This document shows positions 8,308-21,002 of a stretch of DNA of 64,000 nt, piece after piece (within the stretch, counting starts at the first letter, position 1; each line of letters begins with the position of its first letter). Under the pieces are notes generated by a model. It worked only from the letters and a program-made list of their open reading frames with translations. It was not told the origin of the DNA and searched no databases. The position numbers and the translations under genes are program-made. Source of the stretch: a bacterium (GTDB lineage Bacteria > Pseudomonadota > Alphaproteobacteria > Caulobacterales > Caulobacteraceae); assembly GCA_030824495.1 (NCBI GenBank), contig JAVBXP010000015.1:1-64000 (forward strand), read 5' to 3'.

Positions 8308-9890
8308 GACGCTGCGGCCTTGGCGGCTGCGGCTGCGGGTGCGCATTCGCGATCAGCGCAGAAGCGCCGCCGTGCTTCCGCCGACGCCTGGGCGCCATAG
8401 AAGCGCTCAATGGCTGCAAGCAGGTTGGGGTCGAGGCGTTTCATCGCCTGACCGCCGGGCCCGACCCTGAAGTCGAGGATCCGCCGCAGTTCGGCTGGCG
8501 TATATTCGACGGCGTAGGTCTTCGCCATCTGCTCCGCGAGCGCATTCCGGCTTTCCTGGATGGCCTCGACCAGGGCTTGGGCGCCCAGGAGTTCTGGGTT
8601 GTTTGCGCCTGGGACGCTGGTCGGAATTCTAAGTTGGTCCGCCAGGTCGTCGATCGGCTGCATCGTCGTGTCGGCTTCGACGATGCGACGGGCCAAGCTC
8701 ATCGCTTCCTCCGAGGGGGCCTTGCCCTGTCTCTCGCTGCGCGGACGTGAGTCTGGAGTGTGCGACGAAAAGCTGTTCGGGTTGAAGTTGACCAAAACGG
8801 CGACGATCTCGCCAGAGACGGCCCTATCGACCTTTGCTGAGTCTATCTCGTAGGCCTCTGACAACTGTAGCGCGGCGGCTCCGAAGTGCAGCCCCGTAGG
8901 CGATTCGCGAACGGCGACGCAGGAGTCCAACCCGCCTGAAGGCTGGACGATGCAGTTGATTTGCGCCCATCCCGATAGCCCCAGAAGGTTGGTGATCGGG
9001 GGCGCCATGCTCTGGACGTCGATTTCCGTTGGCTGCCGGCTCCATGGCGGATTGACCAGGGCCACGTCTTCCGGTGGCCGCCAGCGATCAAATCGGCATT
9101 CGGCTTGAGCACAGAACTTGGCCCGCGCCAGAGCGGCGATGGTCCATATAAACTGGTCTTGGATGGGTAGTTGCGCTGCGAGGACCCGCCCGCGCCGAGT
9201 TTCAAGGCCGTTTCCTGTCTGACTGGACACGAAATCCAGCATGGCCTGGAGTTCCGTCTCAGTCATGGTTGCAGCATAGGCGTCGGCCAGGGCCACGCCC
9301 CAAGCTGGCGCCACCGCTTTTGTTCCGTCGTTGACGGCTTGTCGCGCAGCGCCGCTTTGTTGATCACCGCCTCCAGCCGCTTCGAGCCCGATCTCGGCGG
9401 CGATGTCCTGAAGCGCGATCATGTCGCGGGTCAGGAGCGGCGCGAGACGCGCCGCCAACTTGGCCGCAGCCGGCGAGGTGGGTGCGCCGATGACGGGCGG
9501 CGCGCCGGCGTCGCCCTGACCGTCCTTGGGGAGAACGAAGCGGATGGGAATTCTCACGGTCCCGCTCGGCTTGGGGCGACCGTCCTCCATTTTAGGCGTC
9601 ATGCGAAAGCTCTCGGAGAGTTTGAGAGCGCCGCTATCAAAGCCCAAACCGGTCGGGGTGGTCGCCATGGCGACGCAGTTGCGGAGTCGCCCTTCGGTGG
9701 ACACGGTGCAGGAGAGCGTCGATCGGCCCTCGATGCGCATCTGCATCGCCAGGGGCGGATAGGCCTCGGCGACCTGCCGCCCGTCGGGCCGCGATGCCCA
9801 GTCGGGATTGGTGATCTTTTGGGCCTGGGCCATGCCGCCGCTCGCAATCAGGACGCAGACCCCGCCGATCAAAACGCGCTTCAACTTCAT
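8304..9890 (-). CDS. Secreted protein with duplicated TonB C-terminal-like/DUF2059-like module
   Basis: A 528-residue exported protein with a signal peptide (MKLKRVLIGGVCVLIASGGM, cleavage near AQAQ). Residues about 32-121 and 283-370 are TonB C-terminal-like: each has paired cysteines (Cys61/Cys72, Cys313/Cys324) around a short turn and then a P-T-G-L-x-F motif. Residues about 144-258 and 396-505 are helical and resemble DUF2059 (TETELQAMLDF; TPAELRRILDF). Each half ends in FCAxxEC (259-265, 510-516). The two halves are therefore an internal duplication with a period near 250 residues. The function is unknown; a periplasmic or envelope role is likely. The chosen ATG precedes the signal peptide; longer frames run antisense through recF. 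Confidence 0.8.
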   Translation of the reverse strand: MKLKRVLIGGVCVLIASGGMAQAQKITNPDWASRPDGRQVAEAYPPLAMQMRIEGRSTLSCTVSTEGRLRNCVAMATTPTGLGFDSGALKLSESFRMTPKMEDGRPKPSGTVRIPIRFVLPKDGQGDAGAPPVIGAPTSPAAAKLAARLAPLLTRDMIALQDIAAEIGLEAAGGGDQQSGAARQAVNDGTKAVAPAWGVALADAYAATMTETELQAMLDFVSSQTGNGLETRRGRVLAAQLPIQDQFIWTIAALARAKFCAQAECRFDRWRPPEDVALVNPPWSRQPTEIDVQSMAPPITNLLGLSGWAQINCIVQPSGGLDSCVAVRESPTGLHFGAAALQLSEAYEIDSAKVDRAVSGEIVAVLVNFNPNSFSSHTPDSRPRSERQGKAPSEEAMSLARRIVEADTTMQPIDDLADQLRIPTSVPGANNPELLGAQALVEAIQESRNALAEQMAKTYAVEYTPAELRRILDFRVGPGGQAMKRLDPNLLAAIERFYGAQASAEARRRFCADRECAPAAAAAKAAAS

Positions 9891-9983
9891 CGGTACCCCC
9901 ACAACCCCTGGCTGCGAGCCTAGCCATATCGAGGATGAGCTCAAGCCTTCGCTTGCGCGTGCGAAACCCGCTATGACCGGCGC

Positions 9984-13561
<3,578 letters not shown>

Positions 13562-13583
13562 AGCAGTCTCCACGGCTGCTTCC

Positions 13584-13623
13584 AAAAAGCTGGCGGCAGG
13601 AACCGCTTCCTGTCGCACTTTTT
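13584..13623 (+). terminator. Probable gyrB terminator
   Basis: The stem GGCAGGAA / TTCCTGTC (one G-T pair) with a CCGC loop is followed by GCAC and five T. The flanking AAAAAG and CTTTTT add a second pairing possibility. It lies 23 bases after the gyrB stop. Confidence 0.6.
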
Positions 13624-13653
13624 GGTGCTGACAAGGCTTCAGGCTTGACCAGA

Positions 13654-13684
13654 CACACCGCCCCCCTATCCGAGGGGCGGTGTG
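13654..13684. promoter_or_regulatory. Eleven-base-pair inverted repeat upstream of the AbgT transporter gene
   Basis: CACACCGCCCC and GGGGCGGTGTG form a perfect stem around a nine-base spacer, 22 bases before the transporter ATG. No T-run follows, so it looks more like a leader hairpin or operator than a terminator. Confidence 0.4.
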
Positions 13685-13706
13685 GTGAAGCCGGAGCAAT
13701 ACCGTC

Positions 13707-15308
13707 ATGAGCGATGAACGCAGACCCGACCGACAGCGCGGCTTCCTGGGGGCGATCGAACGCGCGGGCAATTTGCTCCCCGACCCAACGATCATTTTCC
13801 TCTATCTGATCTTCGCATTGATGCTGCTTTCGTGGCTCGGTGCTGCGCTGGGCTGGCAGGCGACCTTGCCCTATTCAGGCGTGAAGGCCCCCGAGCATGC
13901 CGAACTGGCGAACGGGATCCTGACCTATCGGGCCTCAAGCCTGTTCTCCGCAGACAACGTCGCGCGGCTTTTCATCGAGATGCCGCGCACCTTCGCCGGC
14001 TTCGCGCCGCTGGGCCTAGTGCTCACCATCATGCTTGGCGCAGCGGTGGCCGAGCGGTCGGGACTATTTTCCGCGTTGATCCGGGCCTCGCTGGGCAACG
14101 CCAACAAGGCTTTGCTGACGCCGATCGTGGCGCTGATCGGCATGGTGTCTCACCATGCCTCTGATGCGGCCTATGTCGTCTTCATCCCCCTGGCCGCCAT
14201 CACCTTTGCGGTCGCCGGGCGCCACCCGCTGGCCGGGCTGGCGGCGGCCTTTGCAGCGGTGTCGGGAGGCTATGCCGGCAATCTCCTTCCCGGGCAGATC
14301 GACGTTCTGTTGCTGAGCTTCACCCAGGAAGCTGCGCGGATCGTGCAGCCGGACTGGACGATGAATCCGCTCGGCAACTGGTACTATATCTGCGCCATCG
14401 TCGTGCTGTTCACGCCGATCATCTGGTACGTCACAGATCGGATCATTGAGCCGCGCCTGGGTTCTTGGAACGGCGTCGTCGATGACGACCTGCGCGCGGA
14501 TCTGGAGAAGTCCGACCTTACCGCAGGCGAGCGCAAAGGACTGCGCCGCGCCGGCCTGGTCGCCCTGCTCGTCATCGGCGCCTTTGCGGCGCTCGCCCTG
14601 TGGCCGGGGTACACCCCGCTCATCAATCAGGAGGCCGAGGGGCCCGCTCGCCTGCAGCCGCTCTACGGCGCCCTGATTGCGGGCTTCTTCCTGCTGTTTC
14701 TGCTGACCGGCGTCGCCTTTGGTCGAGCCACCGGCGCAGTGAAGTCGGCGAACGACATCGTGGAGATGATGCAGCATGGGGTGCGAACGATGGCGCCTTA
14801 TCTGGTCTTCGTGTTCTTCGCCGCCCACTTCGTCGCCATGTTCAATTGGTCGCGGATCGGCCCGATCATCGCGATCAATGGCGCAGACGCGCTGCAAGCG
14901 ATGGCCCTGCCGCCGGCGCTGCTGTTGGTCTGCGTCCTGCTGCTCTCATCGTTTCTGGATCTCTTCATCGGATCCGCATCGGCGAAGTGGAGCGCGCTCT
15001 CACCCGTGGTCGTCCCGATGTTCATGCTCCTGGGCATCAGTCCTGAGATGACCACGGCGGCCTACCGCATGGGCGACAGCTACACGAACATCATGACCCC
15101 CCTGATGAGCTACTTCCCGCTCATCCTGGCCTTCGGTCAACGATGGGACCGCGGGATGGGCGTGGGGTCGCTGCTGGCGCTGATGCTGCCCTATGCCCTG
15201 TCCTTCATGGTCGTCGGGATCGGCATGACGGTGGGCTGGGTGTTGCTGGATCTGCCGCTCGGACCGGGCGCGCAGGTGCACTACACTGTGAGTACAGCTA
15301 CGCCCTGA
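13707..15308 (+). CDS. AbgT family transporter (p-aminobenzoyl-glutamate type)
   Basis: A 533-residue multi-spanning inner-membrane protein of the AbgT family, whose members import p-aminobenzoyl-glutamate or export sulfonamide-type antimetabolites. Family marks include an N-terminal ERAGNLLPDPTIIFLYLIF, the MVSHHASDAAYVVFIPLAA segment, GGYAGNLLPGQIDVLL and a C-terminal GDSYTNIMTPLMSYFPLIL. Length and topology fit the family. It stands alone, with no abgA/abgB hydrolase genes beside it, so the substrate cannot be stated. Confidence 0.92.
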   Translation: MSDERRPDRQRGFLGAIERAGNLLPDPTIIFLYLIFALMLLSWLGAALGWQATLPYSGVKAPEHAELANGILTYRASSLFSADNVARLFIEMPRTFAGFAPLGLVLTIMLGAAVAERSGLFSALIRASLGNANKALLTPIVALIGMVSHHASDAAYVVFIPLAAITFAVAGRHPLAGLAAAFAAVSGGYAGNLLPGQIDVLLLSFTQEAARIVQPDWTMNPLGNWYYICAIVVLFTPIIWYVTDRIIEPRLGSWNGVVDDDLRADLEKSDLTAGERKGLRRAGLVALLVIGAFAALALWPGYTPLINQEAEGPARLQPLYGALIAGFFLLFLLTGVAFGRATGAVKSANDIVEMMQHGVRTMAPYLVFVFFAAHFVAMFNWSRIGPIIAINGADALQAMALPPALLLVCVLLLSSFLDLFIGSASAKWSALSPVVVPMFMLLGISPEMTTAAYRMGDSYTNIMTPLMSYFPLILAFGQRWDRGMGVGSLLALMLPYALSFMVVGIGMTVGWVLLDLPLGPGAQVHYTVSTATP

Positions 15309-15348
15309 CCGGCTGCGCCTTTGTCCGGTTTAAACAGCGAGTTCGCCC

Positions 15349-16443
15349 ATGATGCGCGATGATGTCGGCGACCTTGCATTCCGCTCGCTGGATTCGCTGG
15401 AAGGCGCGCCCGATCGGTTGGGCGGCGATCCAGGTCCACGCGAGGGACTGATCGCCAAGGCGCGCCGGTATGCGCCCGGCGTGATCATCGCCGGCCTCGT
15501 CGCCCTGGCCGCCCAATGGCTCTCCGAGCACTACAAGGCGCCGGTCATGCTGTTCGCGCTGCTGCTGGGCATGGCGGTGAACTTCACCGGTGATGATCCT
15601 CGCTGCCGGCCGGGCATCGACTTCGCCGCGCGCCAAATCCTGCGGATCGGCGTGGCCCTGCTGGGCATGCGCATTACCTTCGATCAGGTCCGGTCGGTGG
15701 GCGCCGGCGTCCTGACGCTGACGGCGGTCGCGGTCGTCCTGACCATCCTGGTCGGCTGGCTGATGGCGCGATCGATGAAGCTGAGAGGGCCGCTCGGGGT
15801 CCTGATGGGCGGCGCGGTGGCGATCTGCGGCGCCTCGGCGGCGCTGGCGATCGCTTCGGTCTTGCCGCGCAGCGAGACGCACGAGCGCGACGTTGTGCTG
15901 ACCGTGGTGGGCGTCACCACCCTGTCGACCCTGGCGATGATCCTCTATCCGACGCTGGCGGCGATGCTGCATTTCAGCGACGTTGCTGCCGGCACCTTCT
16001 TTGGCGCCACCATCCACGATGTCGCCCAAGTGGTGGGCGCGGGTTACAGCGTTTCGCCGGAAGCTGGCGACACCGCCACGATCGTCAAGCTGTTCCGGGT
16101 CGCCCTGCTGTTGCCGGCGGTGGTGATCATCTCGCTGATCTATCGCCGCTCAGCTGAGGCCAACGCCAAGCGGCCGCCGCTGATTCCGATGTTCCTGATC
16201 GCCTTCGCCGTGCTGGTGGCGATCAATTCCACCGGCGTGGTCGGCGATTGGATTCGCGATCCGCTGCAGGACGCCTCGCGCTGGTGCCTCGTCGCCGCGA
16301 TCGCCGCCCTCGGCGCGAAGACCGCGCTTGGGGACCTGGCCAAGGTGGGCTGGCGGCCGATCCTGGTGCTGGTCGGCACGACCCTGTTCGTCGCGCTCTT
16401 CGTGCTTGGCGGCATGGCGCTGATGGGTGGGTGGCCGCCCTGA
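15349..16443 (+). CDS. YeiH/PSE-family putative sulfate exporter
   Basis: A 364-residue membrane protein of the YeiH (Cons_hypoth698) family with about ten hydrophobic segments. Recognisable marks are FALLLGMAVNF, the LRIGVALLGMRITFDQV region and GAAIGGASAALAI-like VAICGASAALAIASVLP, then FFGATIHDVAQVVGAGY. The family is annotated as putative sulfate exporters, though substrates are poorly established. The first 30 residues are charged and probably cytoplasmic. It follows the AbgT gene by 40 bases and may share its transcript. Confidence 0.9.
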   Translation: MMRDDVGDLAFRSLDSLEGAPDRLGGDPGPREGLIAKARRYAPGVIIAGLVALAAQWLSEHYKAPVMLFALLLGMAVNFTGDDPRCRPGIDFAARQILRIGVALLGMRITFDQVRSVGAGVLTLTAVAVVLTILVGWLMARSMKLRGPLGVLMGGAVAICGASAALAIASVLPRSETHERDVVLTVVGVTTLSTLAMILYPTLAAMLHFSDVAAGTFFGATIHDVAQVVGAGYSVSPEAGDTATIVKLFRVALLLPAVVIISLIYRRSAEANAKRPPLIPMFLIAFAVLVAINSTGVVGDWIRDPLQDASRWCLVAAIAALGAKTALGDLAKVGWRPILVLVGTTLFVALFVLGGMALMGGWPP

Positions 16444-16521
16444 TCACAGGGTCGCATCGGTCGTTGCCTTCCCCAAGGTGATCGGAGGTTCGATGAGGCC
16501 AGATGTTCTCGGGAGGAACGC

Positions 16522-18342
16522 ATGGCCGATTCAGCTGACACGATCCAGGCGGAGAGCGGGCTCGGTTTCGATCCCGACAAGCTGCGCGAAAAGTACCGCG
16601 CCGAACGCGACAAGCGCCTGCGGACCGAGGGCAATTCCCAGTACCAGGAAATCGCCGGCGACTTCGCTCACTACCTCGACGATCCCTATGTCGCGCCTGG
16701 CTTCGCCCGCGCGCCCCTGACCGATGAGGTCGAGGTGGTGGTGATCGGCGGCGGCTTCGGCGGCCTGCTGGCCGCCGCGCGGCTGCGCGAAGCCGGGGTG
16801 AAGGACATTCGCGTCATCGAGAAGGGCGGCGACTTCGGCGGCACCTGGTACTGGAACCGTTATCCGGGCGCGGCCTGCGACGTCGAATCCTACGTCTATC
16901 TGCCGCTGCTCGAAGAGGTCGGCTACATGCCGGTCGAGAAGTATTCCCGCGCGCCGGAGATCCTGGCCCACAGCCGGGCCATCGGCGAGAAGTACGATCT
17001 CTATTCCAACGCCTGCTTCCAGACTGAGGTCACCGGCATGGCCTGGGACGAGGCCGCTGGGCGCTGGATTATCTCGACCAACCGCGGCGACGCCATGAAG
17101 GCGCGCTTCGTCTGCATGGCCAACGGCCCGCTGCATCGGCCCAAGCTGCCCGGCATTCCAGGCGTCGAGACCTTCAAAGGGCATTCCTTCCACACCAGCC
17201 GTTGGGACTACGACTATACTGGCGGGACCTCGAACGGCGGGCTGACCGGCCTGGCCGGCAAGCGGGTCGGGATCATCGGCACCGGCGCGACGGCGGTTCA
17301 ATGCGTGCCGCATGTCGGGGCGGCGGCGGCTCAGCTCTTCGTCTTCCAGCGCACTCCGTCCTCCATCGACGTCCGCAACAACCGGCCGACCGACCCCGAA
17401 TGGGCCGGCGAGCTGACGCCGGGCTGGCAGCAGGCGCGGATGGACAATTTCAACACCCTGGTCTCCGGCGGCTTCGCCAAGGAGGACCTGGTCAATGACG
17501 GGTGGACCGACATCATCCGCAACCTGGGCATGATCGCCCGGACCAAGGCGGCCGGGGCGGGGGCGCAGGATCCCGACACCCTGGTGCAACTCGCCGACTT
17601 CCAGAAGATGGAGCAGATCCGCGGCCGGGTGGACCAGGTGGTCCGCGACGAGGCCACGGCCGAGGCGCTGAAGCCCTACTACAACCAGTTCTGTAAGCGG
17701 CCCTGCTTCCACGACGAATATCTGGACACCTTCAATCGGCCGACCGTCTGCCTGGTCGATACCCAAGGGCGCGGCGTCGAGCGCATCACCGAGACGGGCG
17801 TCGTGGTGGACGGGGTCGAATACGAGATCGATTGCCTGATCTACGCGACCGGTTTTGAGGTGGGCACCGAGTACGCGCGCCGCGCCGGCTACGAAATCCA
17901 CGGGCGGGGCGGCAAGACTCTGACGCAAAAGTGGAGCGAAGGCGTTTCAACCTTCCACGGGATTCACGTCCGCGATTTCCCGAACTGTTTCGTGATGAGC
18001 AACAGCCAGTCGGGGTTCACGGTGAACTACCCGCACATGCTGAACGAGCAGGGCAAGCACATCGCCTATATCGTGACCCATGCGCAGGAGAACGGGGTGA
18101 CCCTGGTCGAGACCTCGCCGGAGGCAGAAGCCGAGTGGGTCGAGACCATTGTCGCCTCGGCCCTTCAACGCGCGAAGTTCGCGGAGGAATGCACCCCCGG
18201 CTACTACAACAACGAGGGTCAGCCGTCAGACTTGGCGGCGCGCAACGGCTCCTATGGCAAGGGCTCCATCGCCTTCATCCGACTGCTGGAAGATTGGCGG
18301 GCCGAGGGCAGCTTGCAGGGGCTGGAGCTCAAGACGGCCTGA
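16522..18342 (+). CDS. Flavin-containing monooxygenase, Baeyer-Villiger type
   Basis: A 606-residue FAD- and NADPH-dependent monooxygenase. The FAD Rossmann motif VVVIGGGFGGLLAAARLREA is followed by GGDFGGTWYWNRYPGAACDV. The Baeyer-Villiger fingerprint FxGxxxHxxxW appears as FKGHSFHTSRW near residue 217, and the NADPH Rossmann motif VGIIGTGATAVQ comes next. This class inserts oxygen beside ketones; the substrate is unknown. The start ATG is preceded by GGGAGGAACGC. The N-terminal extension of about 70 residues before the FAD motif is seen in the cyclohexanone/phenylacetone monooxygenase relatives. Confidence 0.93.
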   Translation: MADSADTIQAESGLGFDPDKLREKYRAERDKRLRTEGNSQYQEIAGDFAHYLDDPYVAPGFARAPLTDEVEVVVIGGGFGGLLAAARLREAGVKDIRVIEKGGDFGGTWYWNRYPGAACDVESYVYLPLLEEVGYMPVEKYSRAPEILAHSRAIGEKYDLYSNACFQTEVTGMAWDEAAGRWIISTNRGDAMKARFVCMANGPLHRPKLPGIPGVETFKGHSFHTSRWDYDYTGGTSNGGLTGLAGKRVGIIGTGATAVQCVPHVGAAAAQLFVFQRTPSSIDVRNNRPTDPEWAGELTPGWQQARMDNFNTLVSGGFAKEDLVNDGWTDIIRNLGMIARTKAAGAGAQDPDTLVQLADFQKMEQIRGRVDQVVRDEATAEALKPYYNQFCKRPCFHDEYLDTFNRPTVCLVDTQGRGVERITETGVVVDGVEYEIDCLIYATGFEVGTEYARRAGYEIHGRGGKTLTQKWSEGVSTFHGIHVRDFPNCFVMSNSQSGFTVNYPHMLNEQGKHIAYIVTHAQENGVTLVETSPEAEAEWVETIVASALQRAKFAEECTPGYYNNEGQPSDLAARNGSYGKGSIAFIRLLEDWRAEGSLQGLELKTA

Positions 18343-18537
18343 ACGGCGCCCGATTGCGGCGACTACACCGTCCCTTAACCACGACCGGGGGCAGATACGG
18401 CGGGCGGTCGAAAGACCGGCCCGGCGCCTCGTTGCGGGCGCCGACTGGGGGGCCAAGCGCATGCCAGGCCTGTTACTCTGAGGCGTAGAATGTCTCAGGG
18501 CCGCCGGGTTGCGGCGGCTTGAGTCTGGAGGTGCGGC

Positions 18538-19590
18538 GTGAGCCAGCCCATCGTCACCATCGCCGGCCGCAAGATCGGCCCCGGTCATCCGCCCTATATC
18601 GTCGCCGAGATGTCGGGGAACCACAACGGCGACATCGGCCGGGCCTTGGCCCTGATCGACGCGGCCAAGGCGGCCGGCGCGGACGCCGTGAAGCTGCAGA
18701 CCTATACCGCCGACACCATCACCATCGACCATGACGGCCCGGGCTTCACCGTGCATGGCGGCCTTTGGGACGGGCGGCGGCTGCACGAACTCTATGACGA
18801 GGCCCACACCCCCTGGGCCTGGCATCAGCAACTGTTCGATCACGCCAAGGCGATTGGGATCACGATCTTTTCCTCGCCGTTCGACGCGACCGCGGTGGAG
18901 CTGCTGACCGCCCTGGACGCGCCGGCCTTCAAGATCGCGTCGTTCGAGCTGGTCGACCTGCCGCTGATCGAACTGTGCGCGCGAACCGGCAAGCCGTTGA
19001 TCATGTCCACGGGTCTTGCCTCACCCCAGGAGATCGCCGAGGCGATGGCCGCTGCGCGCGGCGCGGGGGCCAACGAGATCATCCTGCTGCATTGCACCAG
19101 CGGTTACCCGGCGCCCCCATCGGACATGAACCTGCTGACCCTGCCGCATCTGGCCGCCGAGCATGGCGCGGTGGCGGGCTTGTCGGACCACACCATGGGC
19201 GTGACGGTTTCGGTGGCGGCGGTGGCGCTGGGCGCCTGCTTCATCGAAAAGCACTTCACCCTCGACCGGGCCGAGGGCGGGGTCGATAGCGACTTCTCGC
19301 TGGAGCCCGCCGAACTTGCGCGGCTGGTGGCCGAGTGCCGGGACGCCTGGCTGGCCTTAGGCTCGGTGCGTTATGACGAGGTGGCCTCGGAGGCCTCCAA
19401 CCGCGACTTCCGCCGTTCGCTTTACGTTGTGGCCGACGTCGCGGAGGGTGAAGCCCTGACGCCGGAGAACGTGCGGTCGATCCGGCCCGGATTTGGCTTG
19501 CCGCCCAAGCACTTGCCGCAGGTGCTGGGCCGCAAGGCCAGCCGCGCTCTCAAGCGTGGGGCGCCGCTGGACTGGACGATGGTCGGCTAG
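18538..19590 (+). CDS. pseI: Pseudaminic acid synthase (PseI/NeuB family)
   Basis: Condenses a modified hexose with phosphoenolpyruvate to form a nine-carbon nonulosonic acid. The NeuB barrel is clear: YIVAEMSGNHNGDIGRAL, ADAVKLQTYTADTITID, IFSSPFDATAVELL, and KIASFELVD with IMSTGLAS. GGLWDGRRLHELYDEAHTPW is characteristic of PseI rather than sialic acid synthase. The C-terminal SAF (antifreeze-like) domain starts near residue 290. The start is GTG 18538 with GGAGG upstream. It converges on the methylase gene, sharing CTAG at 19587-19590. Likely use: flagellin or surface glycan. Confidence 0.93.
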   Translation: MSQPIVTIAGRKIGPGHPPYIVAEMSGNHNGDIGRALALIDAAKAAGADAVKLQTYTADTITIDHDGPGFTVHGGLWDGRRLHELYDEAHTPWAWHQQLFDHAKAIGITIFSSPFDATAVELLTALDAPAFKIASFELVDLPLIELCARTGKPLIMSTGLASPQEIAEAMAAARGAGANEIILLHCTSGYPAPPSDMNLLTLPHLAAEHGAVAGLSDHTMGVTVSVAAVALGACFIEKHFTLDRAEGGVDSDFSLEPAELARLVAECRDAWLALGSVRYDEVASEASNRDFRRSLYVVADVAEGEALTPENVRSIRPGFGLPPKHLPQVLGRKASRALKRGAPLDWTMVG

Positions 19591-20219
19591 GCCTTGCGGA
19601 ACAGCCACCAGGTCAGGTCGTCCAGGCCGGTCGCGCGTTTCCAGAAGAACCCGTAATCGACGAGCTGCAGGTCGGGGAACCGGTCCATGTAGAGGCCGCC
19701 GAAGTCGTTCTTGAACAGCAGACCTTCTTGGCCGCGATAGCGCAGGGTCTCGGCGCGCGGCGAGAAGTACTCGGTGCAGAGGATGTACTTCGAGGAGACG
19801 CGGTGGATCTCGTCCAGGGTGGCGGGCAGGCGTTCCGGATCGACGTGGATCAGCACCCCGGAGGTGAAGGCCAACTCCACCGCGCCATCGGGCAGCGGGA
19901 TGTTGTCGCCGAAGCCGGCGTGCAGCCGTTCAGGCGGCAGGATCTTGTCGGCCAGCACCCGCTCGCGCGCCGCCGGGTTCGGTTCGATCGCCGAAAGCTC
20001 GGCGTCGAGCAACTGGGGGATGACCCGCAGGTTGAGGCCGAGGTTGCAGCCGACCTCCAGGACCGACTTGGGCGGATCGCCCGCGAAGGCTTGGGCGATG
20101 CGGCCCCACATCAGGGTTCGGGCGCGCAGGGCCTCGTCAGAGGCGACATTCCGCGCGGTGTATTCAGCGCCGAAGTCTCCCGCCCAGGCGGTTTTGGGGT
20201 CGGCCGGCGTGCCGGTCAT
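19587..20219 (-). CDS. Pseudaminic acid biosynthesis-associated SAM methylase
   Basis: A 210-residue SAM-dependent methyltransferase. The SAM site is SVLEVGCNLGLNLRVIPQL; downstream segments are AFTSGVLIHVDPERL and the aromatic C-terminus GFFWKRATGLDDLTWWLFRK. The N-terminus WAGDFGAEYTARN and overall pattern match the family of methylases found beside pseudaminic acid genes. AGGAG lies upstream of the ATG. It follows the cytidylyltransferase gene by nine bases, so the two form an operon, and it converges on pseI. Confidence 0.88.
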   Translation of the reverse strand: MTGTPADPKTAWAGDFGAEYTARNVASDEALRARTLMWGRIAQAFAGDPPKSVLEVGCNLGLNLRVIPQLLDAELSAIEPNPAARERVLADKILPPERLHAGFGDNIPLPDGAVELAFTSGVLIHVDPERLPATLDEIHRVSSKYILCTEYFSPRAETLRYRGQEGLLFKNDFGGLYMDRFPDLQLVDYGFFWKRATGLDDLTWWLFRKA

Positions 20220-20228
20220 GGGAGGCTC

Positions 20229-20924
20229 CTAGAGATCAGGTTCGAAATGGGAGAAGGGCAGGGCGCGGATGTCAGCGGAGCTGAAGGCCGGCTTGGTGGG
20301 ATAGAGGGCGGCATAGACGCGCTCGACGAACGCGAAGTCTTCCGGGGTATCGACCGTCCAGCGCAGCGCGCTTTCGTTTCGGTCCTGCACCAGATCGCCT
20401 TGGGTGAACCGCTCGGGGTTCCGATAGAGGAAGGGCGTCACGTGCTCGCGGTCATAGGGGTCGCTCGCCTCGCGACCGGCGGCGAGCAGGGCGTCCAGGC
20501 TGAAGCACTCGACGTCCAGTCCGCGTGGATAGGTTCGGCGCAGCGCGTTCGAGGCGTAGTCGACGCCAAGCCCGGCCTGCAGCCGCACGCAGGCATCCAC
20601 GACTTCGGGATCGGCCAGCGGGCAATCGGCGGTCAGCCGCACGACCGGGCCATCTACGTCCAGAGCCTCGACCGCGCCGATATAGCGGCCGAGCACGTCA
20701 TGCAGCGAGCCGCGAAACGTCTCGACGCCGATGGTCTGGAGGAACTGGGCGAGGGGATCGTCCGACACGTCATCGCTGGTCGCCACGATCAGCCGGTCCA
20801 GGGTCGAGCACCGGCGCAGGCGTTCGATCTGGCGCTCCAGCATCGCCCGCCCCGCCACCGATTTCATGACCTTGCCCGGCAGCCGCGTCGAACTCATGCG
20901 CGCCTGCAGGATCGCGACCGCCAT
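20229..20924 (-). CDS. SpsF-type acylneuraminate/nonulosonate cytidylyltransferase
   Basis: A 231-residue nucleotidyltransferase of the SpsF (COG1861) family, beginning MAVAILQARMSSTRLPGKVM, the CTP-binding loop. Further marks are VRLTADCPLADPEVVDACV, YASNALRRTYPRGLDVECF and DREHVTPFLYRNPERF. In this setting it probably activates the PseI product with CMP, taking the place of classical PseF, whose loop is different. The ATG at 20924 has GAGGGGACAG upstream; a longer frame to 20966 lacks support. Confidence 0.87.
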   Translation of the reverse strand: MAVAILQARMSSTRLPGKVMKSVAGRAMLERQIERLRRCSTLDRLIVATSDDVSDDPLAQFLQTIGVETFRGSLHDVLGRYIGAVEALDVDGPVVRLTADCPLADPEVVDACVRLQAGLGVDYASNALRRTYPRGLDVECFSLDALLAAGREASDPYDREHVTPFLYRNPERFTQGDLVQDRNESALRWTVDTPEDFAFVERVYAALYPTKPAFSSADIRALPFSHFEPDL

Positions 20925-21002
20925 CGCCTGTCCCCTCGAATGGGGCGACCATAGGCGAAAGAGCATTGCGTCGATATTAACCGCGTTGGGGCGGTCCCGC
21001 GC

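Noticed and set aside
16531..17928. 465-residue minus-strand frame inside the Baeyer-Villiger monooxygenase gene
   Set aside because: High-GC antisense shadow; the plus-strand product has complete FAD, NADPH and fingerprint motifs.
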